From assembly GCA_011319805.1 (NCBI GenBank), contig SJRY01000277.1:98556-162555 (forward strand): a stretch of 64,000 nucleotides of DNA, given 5' to 3'. Below, in pieces: positions 22,576 to 32,887 of the stretch; within the stretch, counting starts at the first letter, position 1, and each line of letters starts with the position of its first letter. The notes beneath the pieces were generated by a model that ran no database searches, was not told the origin of the DNA, and saw nothing but the letters and a program-made list of their open reading frames with translations. Position numbers and translations under genes: made by a program. The stretch comes from Macrocybe gigantea. Lineage: Eukaryota > Basidiomycota > Agaricomycetes > Agaricales > Callistosporiaceae.

Positions 22576-24097
22576 TTATGCAACTTCAACTATTATCTTT
22601 CCTCTGGTGGTTGTAGAGTTAGGCCAGTACAATGAACATAAGCGGAGCATTGCTTTACTGACACGTTCTCGTTTGCTTCCATCATGCGATGGGCATCTTG
22701 GATCTGGGTCCAGGGAAATACCTAATAACTGTTCTCATAGCAAAACAGATGAACAAAGACGTAGAACGTACTTTGTGGATATATAACTTGACAGGACCAT
22801 CTCCAGCTGGACCTGTGATCTTGTGAAGGACGTCTCTGCTGAACCTGGATAAATGCAGACATGGGATCATTGAGCAACGTCGAAGGTTGACACCTGTCTA
22901 CCTCTCAATCAAATCAGCCTGGTACGCCACTGAGCGGGAGCGAAGAGTAGATCCTTGGATGCGCAGCCTTTTGTACAATATCGGCGTCAAATTCACCGAG
23001 CTCAACTCGGAACCTGCAAAGGGCAAATTAAGTCTCGGGTAAGAACGCGATGTCCATGGCGTTCGCCGAGGTACCAGAGAGCATGGCAAGCATTGTCATC
23101 CTGCCATCTAAGGCCAGACAATCGATGTTTTGCTTCCAATGACTTTGTCCGACAAAGTCGACGATCACATTGACACCAGCGCCATTGGTTGCCTTTTTCA
23201 CCACAGCAGCGAAATCCTCGGTCTTGTAGTTAGCGACATGTGTAGCGCCATTCGGTATGCTCAGCAGCCAGTCAAGCTTTTCCTTCGTGGAGGCTGTAGC
23301 TGTGACAGTTCTCCTAGCGAACTGGTCAATGCACTGTAATAACCAAATTCCCTATTATGGATGATTTGGAACAGAACCTACGCTTTAAATACGCTCGCGA
23401 GCTGAATGGCTGCTATTCCTACACCCGAGGCACCGGCATGAACGAGAACGTCGTCGCCCGGTTTGATTTCACCATACAGGACTATGGCTTGATAGGCTGT
23501 GAACGTGGTGCATAAGAACGGATAGGCAGGAAACATAAAAGGAAAATCAATTTTGCACAGACCAGTAAGAAAATTCTCTGGAATGCTGGCCGCCTCGGTC
23601 CAGCTCAAATGCACAGGTTTCCGAATAATATGAGTGGCAGGCACGACAATGTACTCCGCATAAGCACCCTTATTCACGAGGAACAAGAAAAAAAGAAACA
23701 CGTCAGGCATCGCCACCGTTCCAGAACGGATGGTTGTTGTCGCTCACACCTCCTGCCAATCCCAAGACTTCATCACCAACAATCCAGTTCGAAACGCGAG
23801 CACCAAGCTCAGTGACGTGACCGGCGAACTCAACGCCAAGAATTGTCGATGAACCTGGGGGCGGCGGATAATGCCCTTCACGTTGTGAAATGTCCATCCT
23901 GTTAAGCCCGAACGCCCTAATCTGCGGACATAGGCGCATATATCATGTCATCATGTCAACCCTTCTGTCGTTGTGCCTTGAAATGACATCCATACCTTTA
24001 CGAGTACCTCATTCGGTTGCGGACGTGGTTTATCAGTCTCGCCGAGATACAAGTTCCCCACCGGCCCTTTGTTATCCTTGATGAGTACAGCACGCAT
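22576..24097 (-). CDS. Zinc-less quinone oxidoreductase (PIG3/TP53I3-like, MDR superfamily)
   Basis: NADPH-dependent quinone reductase of the medium-chain dehydrogenase superfamily. Start MRAVLIKDNKGPVGNLYLGE. The GroES-like part reads KIRAFGLNRMDISQREGHYP and SSTILGVEFAGHVTELGA, then GGAYAEYIVVPATHIIRKP. The nucleotide-binding domain has VLVHAGASGVGIAAIQLA (AxxGxG motif, near 23,420) and INVIVDFVGQSHWKQNI-like sequence (near 23,150). It ends SELSSVNLTPILYKRLRIQG, VFPWTQIQDAHRMMEANENV and, after a last intron with GTCAGT donor, GKIIVEVA-stop. No zinc ligands are evident, as expected for PIG3/zeta-crystallin proteins. About seven introns, no frame break seen. Cytosolic; a role in quinone or lignin-derived redox detoxification is inferred only. 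Confidence 0.9.
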
Positions 24098-25204
24098 CAC
24101 TTATGCTGATAATGAATTCGAACCCGGTTGTTGAGTTGGCCGTCACGCAGAAGCAGTCTCATGCCACGCTTACGATCAATCGTGATCACATGAATTGCCA
24201 TAGATGCACACGATCACCTGCAAGTAGCCAGTGAGAATGCGACCGAAAGTTGAGAATGATTGATATCATCATCAATAGCCAAAGGACGGGCTGGATACTA
24301 TATTATAGGTATACGGTCTGCCAAAATGGCAGACAGAACGCCAGTCAACTCCAACTCGCGCGCGTTGCACGTTGAAACATGATGACAGCCATGAAAGCCA
24401 CGGTCGACATATGCCTTCCAACAAATGGGCGATGTAACGTCCAAGTGCATTCTTACTTCAACATTTCGGAAGACGACGGGAACTGTCGAGGCAGAACAGG
24501 ATGCGGAGTTAAGGAGTTCTAAGTATCGTTCCTTGATCGGCCTCCGAAGACCACCTTCTGTAGGATGAAAGACGCTTATTTGACGAGAGATCGCTATCGC
24601 GGCTTTGACATCCACAGTCTAGATGCTCCATGACGCGGAAAATCTCGATGGCATCAGTTGAGGTCAATGCTCCAAGATGATAATAAATATATCATATCCC
24701 CAGGAAGTGTCTGAAACTGAAGTTCTGACGGCTTCCATTCACCGGATGATGATTTGATGCTCGTGTCTCATAAAAACCTGTACGCTGAGCCGCGGCGACA
24801 AGTTGAACGTCATCGATATGCCGCCCAGACCTAGATCAGAATAAGGACGGGAGGCGCTGTCAGTGTTGGCGGAAACAGGGCTCAATTCAACAAGCTGTCC
24901 TGAAATTGAGTAGGACAGCTTTGATGGGCATGTCATCGGCCCTCGTTGACCTGTTGTCTGTGAGACATATCTCTAGATTGGATGTTCCTGCCCAGTCAGT
25001 TCTCCGAGGGGTTCAGCTAATGAAATGCGAATTATAGAGACTGCGTGCCTGCGTTCTGCGGAATCAATTGTGGCTGTTGGCCTTTATTTGCTACTTTGTT
25101 CTTTGTTCTTAATTGTTTACCCAAACCATCACGTGAATAGTCGTTCAGCAGCCAAATTTTTTTTATGCAGTCCACTTTCATCTCTTTTCTTCTCAACTAT
25201 CCTT

Positions 25205-25370
25205 CCTCAGCATGTGAGTTACCCCTACAGTTCTATTTTATTTTATCCCGCTCCCTTCTCTATGTACGATGAACATGATTGCTATGGTCCGTGTTTCCAA
25301 GAAGCGCCTAGACAGCGCTGAGAATTCGTGCCGACAATATTTTTGCCTTAGCCCTCTGATTTATGTCCAT
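25205..25370. repeat. Diverged direct duplication, copy 1
   Basis: Best-conserved core is 25,269-25,320 (GATGAACAT..TGCTATGGTCCGTGTTT..AGAAGCG..TAGACA..CGCTG), matching 25,509-25,559 with a 2-base gap and a few substitutions. Similarity is weaker on both flanks (GTGAG..CTACAG..TTTT..CTCC upstream; TAGCCxTCTGATT downstream), so the repeated unit is about 240 bp. In one plus-strand frame the core reads CYGPCFQEAPRQR. Confidence 0.6.
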
Positions 25371-25452
25371 TTTGTATCTGCAGTTGCTTGACATGATGAC
25401 TGATCTTCCGCCAGAACATACAGGGATTGTTGTTTAGCTCGAATTGTTTGAA

Positions 25453-25600
25453 TCTCTGCAGGTGAGCACTGTACAGCCTGCCACATTTTTTTTACTCCTG
25501 CCTTTCATGATGAACATCTGCTATGGTCCGTGTTTCCTAGAAGCGACTAGACACCGCTGCCTAATATGCAGATACCCATATACCTAGCCATCTGATTCTT
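25453..25600. repeat. Diverged direct duplication, copy 2
   Basis: Partner of the copy about 240 bp upstream. In the frame corresponding to CYGPCFQEAPRQR it reads CYGPCFLEATRHRC, so the three differences inside the shared peptide are all replacements, giving no sign of protein-level constraint. More likely a local duplication than a coding repeat. Confidence 0.6.
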
Positions 25601-26614
25601 TTAAATCTATGCCACGCGATTGACTTTCAAGTGCTGACATCCTTTCCTTGTTTCAGGTTATACGCCGCTTGGGTTCCAAGGTATCTGTACATCGTGTCGT
25701 ATTGTCTTTATGTTTCGAGAATGCCACATTGCTACTTCAAAACGACTACGCCTCAGAGGGGCCTGTCTACCTGGATTTCAGCCCGACCGGGCAGACCGAT
25801 GCTGATCAGTGATGCTGACGACGCCGTGTCGAATTGTAGTAAACGGCACCCAGACGCTCAGATACTGTATCGACATGTCCAAGAGGTAATCGATTACATT
25901 TTTTGAATTCCATAACAAGATCATCGATGGTCCATGAAAGAAGATAAGAAGTCCTACGGCGAATATCCGGGCGTAAAGGTTTTGTGTATAGCACACTTAG
26001 GCTTTTTCTGTGCTTCCCCTGACTCCTCGTCGGCCGTGCGGGCTGACGCATACAATAGTCCGAACGCTCATCGTCGACGGGGGACTCACGAGCTGGCCGT
26101 CTAGTCCTAAGCGTAAACGAATTGAGAAGCTCTTACGAGGCTTGACAGTGCAAGTGAGTCATATAACAGAATTTGGACATCATTGCTTTGCATCTAGACA
26201 GTGAAAAGATCAAACATGTTGAAGGAAAAATGTTTCAGACGACTCGGAATATCGCGTTGTGTTGATCAAGTGTAGTTGAGCCAGTCAATAGGAATTGTCC
26301 AAGTGTAACCAAAAGATCACAAATTCGCTCCACTCGACATCTTCACGGCTTCTAATTCGCGGTCATAGAATCTTTCCTTTCAGGGCGAATGTTCGATGTT
26401 GTTCGGTTTTCATCTGAATGATACTAATTCACCTGAACCAATGTCCTGCCGACCATCTCGCATCTCAGCCTGCTACACAATGATTGATGTCGATCTGTCT
26501 GAGCAAGGCTCGATTTCCCGAGCGAAGCGCTGCCTCCTTTCAGCCTCCGCGCCCGAGGAAACGTCATAGCAATGCGTCTCATCGTAGAACTGATGAAGAA
26601 TGAACACATTGTTA

Positions 26615-27749
26615 TTAACGGCATGCATCCCGACGCAAGAGGTCTGAAACTCTGGTGTATTTGACAAGAATGATACCGAAGTCCAGTGCATCCCGTCCAG
26701 TGCGTATCTTACGGTTGTACAGCTCGAAGCTGAGCCTGTCGCTGTCATCAGTCTTGAGAAATGTCGATAAACGGCCCATCAGACACACCGAAAAAGTTGT
26801 TGAAGCTGCGGGGCAGCCTACCCCTGGACCATTGAGGTTTTGCAGCGTGATCAAAGACGCGATGATTCGTGCTGCCTTGGACTGGTTTGAATCGTCTCTT
26901 GGGAACGAAACCGAAACATCTGTGTTATTCACAGCGTGTCCCGCTGCAACATTCTCGCTCAAAGCCTTGATAGATGCATCAATGAGCTGAACTCATCGTG
27001 ACGTCGGACTTGCGCCTCACCTGAAAGAACGTCTGCCTATCCGGAGGGCATGAGCAAGGGATCTTGACAACCTGTCCAACTACATTAGTGATCCCGTCGC
27101 AATCGCCCGTTCCTGTAGGATTCAAGCCAGCCTCGTGTCCAAACTCCGGTACGAGGGCCAGATCGACGCCACCTGCAGCAGGCACTGGGTCCGGAGCGGA
27201 ATTGTTAGCATCAGTCGGGAGAGTTTGTGACGGCGAAGTAGATGCGGGACGGGCATCATCAGGGGAATCTTGAATCGCGGACTGCTGAGCTAAGAATGTT
27301 GTGGAGGCAGCAGGACATCCGACACCAGGACCTTTCAAGTTCTGAAGCGTGACAATCGCCGTTTGGAGGCGCGCAAGCTGAGATGCCTTCAAACTGTCGG
27401 TGGGGAAAGAAACGAGAACGGAAGGGTTGTTGATCACTCTTCCGGCGTTGACATTGGCGTTGAGGGACTAGACAACGCGTTCCGCTTTGTTATTCAGCCT
27501 ATTTACGGTAAACGCTTGGAATATTCGCACCTGCAGGAACACGTCCCGTGCAGGCGGGCACGAACAAGGGATTTTGATGACCTGGCCTGCGGCATTGGTG
27601 ATTCCGTCGCAGTCTCCTGTTCCGGTCGGATTCACTCCTGATGAGACGCCAAAGTCCGGCACGAGAGCTGGGTCGACATCGCGCCTCACGGGTCGCGCGA
27701 ATGCCATCGAGCCTAAGAAAGCAACTGCACAGAGAACCGCTATCTTCAT
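26615..27749 (-). CDS. Secreted protein with two tandem copies of a four-Cys domain
   Basis: Function unknown. Signal peptide MKIAVLCAVAFLGSMAFA, then RPVRRDVDPALVPDFG. A unit of about 100 residues occurs twice. Each has PxFGxxxGxNPTGTGDCDGI, then GQVxKIPCSCPP, an intron at the same place (after FLQ/FFQ), NVxAGxxVNN..VSFP, and TLQNLxGPGVGCPAASTTF. Copy 1 spans about 27,330-27,670 and copy 2 about 26,810-27,170; they are joined by a Ser/Thr/Pro linker (ASTSPSQTLPTDANNSAPDP). Four Cys per unit suggest disulphides. Two introns (about 27,470-27,532 and 26,973-27,027) keep frame. The C-terminus after the second STTF is not repeat-like (ending SDLLRRDACR-stop) and may be mis-spliced. I recall single-unit proteins of this kind in Agaricomycetes, all uncharacterised. 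Confidence 0.8.
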
Positions 27750-28608
27750 TGCGATTTGCCGGGAAAAGCGAAGAATTAGGGGAGGGCTGTTGGTCGGACT
27801 AGAGGTTGGTCGAATGCGAAGACGTCGAGCCTGGAAACGCAGTGAGTTTTGAAATGAAGGTGGACGAGAAAGGTGTTCCTATGGGGTTGACAATAGACTG
27901 CTGGAGCCTGCAACAGAGGTTCAACGACTCAGTCGGAAAGAATGAAAAAAAGAATGAGAAGGGAAAGAGAAAGAAATAGAGCATGGCGAATAGAACAGAA
28001 AGAAGCTTTTAAAGATCGCTGAAGCCATATGGAACGCATTGTTCAAGCTGATCTCATCACCTTGCCCGAAGGTGACAGTGGCAACAGTTGTTTTCTTTCT
28101 TTAACGCGTGATCCTTCCTGCACAACCTCCTTTTGTCCTTCGTTCAACAATGGCTGGGACTTCAAGCTTCAAGCCTCAAGCCTAGGATTCAATTTTAAAC
28201 AGCCTATAGATGTCGACGGGTGCAAGGACAATGTCCCAACTTGGGTGAATGCATTGACACTTTCTGTTATCCATCATCGACGACCCCCATCTAACGTTGC
28301 CATGGAATAACAGGATGTCAGGAAGTATCACGTGTGGTAGACACGGTATTTCTTCTTTGAAAATGATACACGGAATGCTAACATTTAAAGGAAACACGCC
28401 AACAATAGCCCAATGGTCAAGCCTAATGCAAATGGCGCATGAGAGCATCCCGTATTGGTTGCATCATTGCTGCCTGGAACTCTCTGATGCACGTTGACGG
28501 AACCAACTTCAAAATACGCATCAGCATAATTCGACCTAGGAGACATCCAGTCTAAGTAGACAACTTGCTAGGATAGGAGACATCTAAAATACACCGAATC
28601 TCAACTGG
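27750..28608. other. Intergenic
   Basis: Upstream region of the secreted two-domain gene, with an A/G-rich plus strand (C/T-rich on the coding strand) at about 27,935-27,990, a typical basidiomycete promoter tract. Remainder has no recognisable gene. Confidence 0.4.
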
Positions 28609-29260
28609 TCAACCAAATGAATTTGAAAGCCACAGACCTCCGCACAGAGCAATAGTGAAAACCAGGTTTTGCGCCTCAAAATACTGGTCGATGTCGCAGC
28701 CCGATGCGGGCCAATTTCCGATGAGACTACCCAGTTCTTTGGTGTCAAGCAATTCAACATTTGCAGTTTTGAGGTTTGCCGGAATATTGAACAGAGGGAA
28801 AAACCAGATTCTACGCGCGTCATTCCAAGCCATCTGCGCGCAGTGGAGAAACACGTATGAAATCCCTTCACTTGCAAACTCTGCAAACTCCGTCACCCAA
28901 ACACCTCCACGTGCATCATTGAAAGACTGGACATAAGAGCCGTCTCTGAGATCGCTGATGAGACAATCTTGATTATTGTCGTACGTGTAAGAGCAATCCG
29001 TGTTGTTGACATAGGCATTTGGGGGCTGAATAAGTTGATCCTTCATGCAGCCCGGAAAGGTATAGGGTCCCATCCGATTATGGGGTAAACGATTGACGCC
29101 TTCCATGGTATCAGTATCGACTCTGAAATGAGTGTCAATGATTCCGTCATTCACGTTCAGTAGGAGAAGTTGCCTGCCCTCCCCTAGGCCAGTTGGGAGG
29201 GAATGACCACCTGTATCGTTACAGCTAGGTCAAAGAAATGGTTTTTCGAGCCGAGCTAAA
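28609..29260 (-). pseudogene. Decayed GH16 endo-glucanase-like gene
   Basis: C-terminal half of a laminarinase-type GH16 protein: EGVNRLPHNRM, YTFPGCM, DCSYTYDNNQDC, SYVQSFNDARGGVWVTEF, ARRIWFFPLFNIPANL, then SGCDIDQYFEAQNLVFTIAL with CG. Just upstream, in another frame, PNWPRGGQ resembles the family's NWPxGGE before the active site. The expected ExDxxE motif reads RVDTDTMEGVN and cannot be restored by a normal intron, so the nucleophile Glu is missing. The N-terminal half of the fold was not found in 29,260-29,600, and the usual CGDWAG end is altered. Loss of half the domain and of the active site points to a pseudogene or relic, beyond the single-base losses seen elsewhere. A highly diverged functional homologue is less likely. 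Confidence 0.65.
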
Positions 29261-31212
29261 CGCTTCACACCAAGCTGGCCAAAGCGAACACTGACTCAAC
29301 ATGAGAGCAAGATATAACTGAGCGACTGGCTATACGTACACCAGTAGGTAAATGATAGATATCGGCCACCCAAAGGCTTCCAACAGGATAGCGTTCTTTG
29401 GACGTGATTCTAATTGAATTACGCCTTTGACCTGATCTTATATTTGTCGTGTAGGAATGATTTGTCAGAGGGTTAACATAAATCAGTTTCGAAGATCTAG
29501 CTTCCTATCATCCGGGTTCGGTTTCCTTCATTCATGATCATCCTAACTCTTCTCTGTGCCGCCATGTTATCTTCTGCCATGGTTACTCAAATAAAGCAGT
29601 ACCATGGTCCATCTTTTTTTGATGACTGGGTTTTCTATGGAAATAGAGCGTATCTCAGGTTCGTCCGAAGGCTTTTATGAAGCAAAACCGTTGTCTAGTC
29701 GACAACACGACAAATGGAAATGCCACGTAGGTACCGACTTTGTTGGAAATATCCCTCTCTCACTGTCAGCCCACAGATACCTCAGTGCCGGAACTATATG
29801 GCCGTGAGCTTATAGAAAGGACAGAAGGGAAGATGCTCTCCTACACCGTGATATAGGAGGGACGCCGCCAGCCACTTGTGTCTGGGACATTGAAGCTGCA
29901 CTAGTAGGTCATTGACTTCGATGATGACTAGCATGAGGAAGACGATCGACAAGCTTGAGAAAAGCTCGAGATCTGGCATCCTTTTTAAAGCGATGTACCT
30001 ACCGGAAGTTATTCTCCGAGTGCGCTATTGATCGATGACTTTACCAAGTTCGCAACATAGTATTTTCTGAACTTTCTGGCGAATTCCCGGCCTGGCTCTG
30101 ATATACGATTTCATTGCGGCGTTCAAGACGTGTCTTGAGTTATTTACACATGTTGTACGTACAGGGTCTTGTGGCCTAATCGGAGTGACCGTGACCTTGC
30201 CACTCTTCGCGACGCGTCCGTCTTCCTCAGAAAAAGCCTGAATTGCCGTCACTTTCATGGCTGTTCCGCTGATCCACGAGGCCGCCATGACTGCATTAGG
30301 CGCACATTGACATGGAGGCGCTTTTTTTCAGGGAATCACAAGGGCGTCGCGATCTACCTCCGAACGACGCGCCATCTCCATCACCACGCGTTTCTTTTCT
30401 TTCCCTTTCCCGCCTTGTCAGACTCGACACAGCTTCTTTACTGCATTCAGGTGCGTGTAATACTCGCTTGCACTTGGGCGAGGTGGCTTATTCTGTGTGC
30501 AGCATCGTAAGAGTCTAGATAATACAATAACCATGAGTGGCATGGAAACGCGTATTTTGTTCTTGTGTCCGACCTTGTCCGCCATGTCAAGGTTGCAGGA
30601 AAGATTATATATACAAGTTTAACTGTCGCCTTATGCTGCCCACCGCAGAAGCATCAAATCTTCAACAAGGCGCATGTTTGTCTTCCATTTTACTCCAACC
30701 GCGACTCCCCCCTGAAGGAGAAAAGAAGGAAAGACACAAACATTCTGTTGACTCGACACTCTGGCTTCTGCACCGCATTTTGTGCACGGCGGGCCTTAAA
30801 ATCTGGACCGGCCTAAACTGCCTTTTGTGTCGCCCACTTTCTTTCCCTGGGAATGTTCTCTTGTCAACCTCTTGTGGCGTCCCGACTCTGACAACCTGGG
30901 CTCCTCGTTTTAATGATATACTCGTGCCGAAGACACAACCCCATGTCTGACATCCTGTTCGCCACCGGTGCACGCGTCATCGCACGGACAGGACCCTTTC
31001 CTCTCCGATCACTCGTGGTTCTTTGGGTCCATCTGGATCTCTTGACTCGATGTTTCTCTGGTAAGATGCCCAGAAAAGAAGTAAGGCCTTGACTTCCCTA
31101 TCTCTACTTGGCAGGAAACGTGCACATGCCGTCACAAGGCCACTTGATTCACAGAAAAAAATTCACACTGCTTTTTCTGGGAATATTTTGCTCTGTGTCA
31201 GCCACCTCTGGG

Positions 31213-31300
31213 TATATAAAGGGTGGCTCACTCGCCAAAACTTCTCTACCTTGTCCGCTATCCTCCTCTCCTCCACGCTGCCTCTCCGCAATCCCTCTTC
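31213..31300 (+). promoter_or_regulatory. TATA box followed by C/T-rich initiator-like tract
   Basis: TATATAAA at 31,213-31,220 is followed at about 35-90 bp by a strongly C/T-rich tract (CTTCTCTACC through CTCCTCTCCTCC), the arrangement of a strong RNA polymerase II core promoter. No conserved coding region follows; the nearest frame (to 31,404) is unrecognised. It could be the promoter of a non-coding transcript, of an unrecognised short gene, or of a degraded retroelement LTR. Confidence 0.4.
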
Positions 31301-31965
31301 TGCTCTCGCTGGTTTCGACGAAGTGGGCCAAGTCGACGATGAAACGCCTTCAGGACAAGCGAGCCACCTCCCTTCGCGAATGTGGCGCATTGATCGACGA
31401 CTAAGCATATAATGGACTTGACTACTGACGAGACGAATTCTCGGACATGGTCACAGTTCGCTCTAGGTTCGTATTCACCTGCCGTTCCTTCATTTTTTTT
31501 TCCTTGCCCTCATTCGCTTTCAGGTCGAGGCGTAGCTAGCCTACGCTCGCCTTGGTACTCAAAAGCAAAAATTAAAGAATGCACACAGATCCAGAGTCCG
31601 CAGAGTCTATTCCGCAGTCGAGGAGTCGACGCGACGCCACGGGTCTGCTTCATCGGTCTGGCCAGCGATAGTCGCGGTACCCACTGCGCCGACGCCCGTT
31701 TACGGGCGCTGCACGATCAATGATCGGTCGACGCTAATGTGGCGCCGCTCTTCTCCCTTTCGCACTGGTCAGGGTGGCTCTTGCGGGCTCTTGGACTGAC
31801 GTTGCCGAAACAAGAACAGAGAAAGAAAAAAAGAATGGCTCGCTGATCTTCTTCTCCATGCGCCACAACCAGCGAAAGAGAGAAAAAGTGGGTGGCGCGC
31901 TCTGCCTCTTCCTTGACCTGGTTGTTGATGTATGCTTAGTGTATGCTTAGAATTGGTAGGGCGGC

Positions 31966-32013
31966 TGGACGGCGTCTCCCGGACTGATGCATTCATCAGT
32001 GAGACACCGTCCA
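31966..32013. repeat. Hairpin repeat, unit 1
   Basis: Imperfect inverted repeat. Outer stem TGGACGG/CCGTCCA (31,966-31,972 with 32,007-32,013), one C/A mismatch, middle stem GTCTC/GAGAC, a 4-nt left bulge CCGG, inner stem ACTGATG/CATCAGT (31,983-31,989 with 31,994-32,000) and loop CATT. That is 19 paired positions in 48 bases. Confidence 0.75.
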
Positions 32014-32033
32014 TCGTCCTGGGAGTCGGATGA

Positions 32034-32089
32034 GGCGGTCGGACGATATCTTCTGGAATGATGCATTCATCAGTGAGGCATCGTCCGCC
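32034..32089. repeat. Hairpin repeat, unit 2
   Basis: Second, more diverged copy. Outer stem GGACGAT/ATCGTCC (32,041-32,047 with 32,080-32,086), a looser middle part including CTTC with GAGG, inner stem TGATG/CATCA around the same CATT loop (32,064-32,067). Confidence 0.65.
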
Positions 32090-32164
32090 GTCTCGAGGAT
32101 GAAGGGTGTGTGGCATGGCTCTGTTCCTTTCTGGCATCATCGCTGACCGTTGTTTAGAATGGGC

Positions 32165-32227
32165 GAGATGGTTGGAAGACGTCTCCCGGACTGGTGCATT
32201 CACCAGTGAGACGTTGTCCGCCATCTC
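32165..32227. repeat. Hairpin repeat, unit 3
   Basis: Third copy. Outer stem GAGATGG/CCATCTC (32,165-32,171 with 32,221-32,227), middle stem GACGTCTC/GAGACGTT with a terminal G-T pair, the same CCGG left bulge, inner stem ACTGGTG/CACCAGT and loop CATT (32,197-32,200). Compared with unit 1, an A-T pair of the inner stem is replaced by G-C on both arms. Confidence 0.75.
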
Positions 32228-32355
32228 AGGCTTGGGTGTTGTCGAGGCCATACTGACTTTCTTCTTTCTTCGCCACATACGGCGCAGCAAGCAAGGTACG
32301 TAGAACGATGATGTATTCGTTTATCAAGCTCACTTATGAATATCTAGGAATATTG

Positions 32356-32395
32356 AGACGGTCTGGTGACGTCTCCAGGACTGGTGCATTCCGCG
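32356..32395. repeat. Hairpin repeat, truncated unit 4
   Basis: Left arm only: GACGTCTCCAGG then ACTGGTGCATT as in unit 3, after which the right arm is replaced by unrelated GC-rich sequence (CCGCGGGCC). A broken or partial copy. Confidence 0.6.
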
Positions 32396-32554
32396 GGCCG
32401 GCTCAATAAAACGCAAAACGTCACGAAGGCAGGAAGACATAATAAAGGACAAGCCTCGATATTTGGCCGACGCGTTAAAGGACTATGCGACACTCCCTTT
32501 GGGTAGGCGCCGACCTAGGGATCGTATAACGCCGGTCGCGCGTGGCGGAGCTGT

Positions 32555-32672
32555 TGTGTGCCTCAAGACCGAACACGTCTAGATCCTAGCCAAGCTCTTG
32601 GATTTTTCTATATCCTGGTCCCGTCCCCTGGCATTCTGGCGACATGGTCTTCCGTCCTGTGTGCCTCAAGAC
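32555..32672. repeat. Short direct repeat pair
   Basis: The 15-mer TGTGTGCCTCAAGAC occurs at 32,555-32,569 and again at 32,658-32,672, 103 bp apart. Too short to name; could be a duplication footprint. Confidence 0.5.
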
Positions 32673-32887
32673 GTTTGCTTCTGTCTCCGCATCTTCGCGT
32701 CGAGGGCATGTCTCACGCTTCCTGTCGACCAGCGATTTGTCCCTATCATGTCGTCCACTCATTTTTTTTATCTGGGCGGCTAATTTTGGGGTTGATGGAG
32801 TCGTGAGCATTTCTGGGGAGCGGTGCAGATGAAGACCGACGCATATATCATGAAGCGGACCTCAAGCAACATAAAAAAGGTACGTCC

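Larger units (their letters stand above)
24098..26614. other. Gene-poor stretch with a tandem duplication
   Basis: About 2.5 kb without a recognisable gene. Short minus-strand frames at 24,298-24,615 and 24,739-24,936 resemble no family I know and could be exons of an unknown or decayed gene. The middle holds a diverged 240-bp tandem duplication, listed separately. Confidence 0.4.

Noticed and set aside
24105..24145. T-loop-like GGGTTCGAATTC on the minus strand, possible tRNA
   Set aside because: No matching acceptor, D or anticodon arms at tRNA spacing.
25260..25600. Mating-pheromone precursor genes for the CYGPCF duplicates
   Set aside because: No CAAX end, no precursor layout and no receptor gene nearby.
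31769..32290. 173-codon minus-strand frame with a repeated peptide (GVSLMNASVRET-like)
   Set aside because: The peptide repeat is the translation of the hairpin repeats, which conserve pairing and not protein. Treated as a repeat, not a gene.
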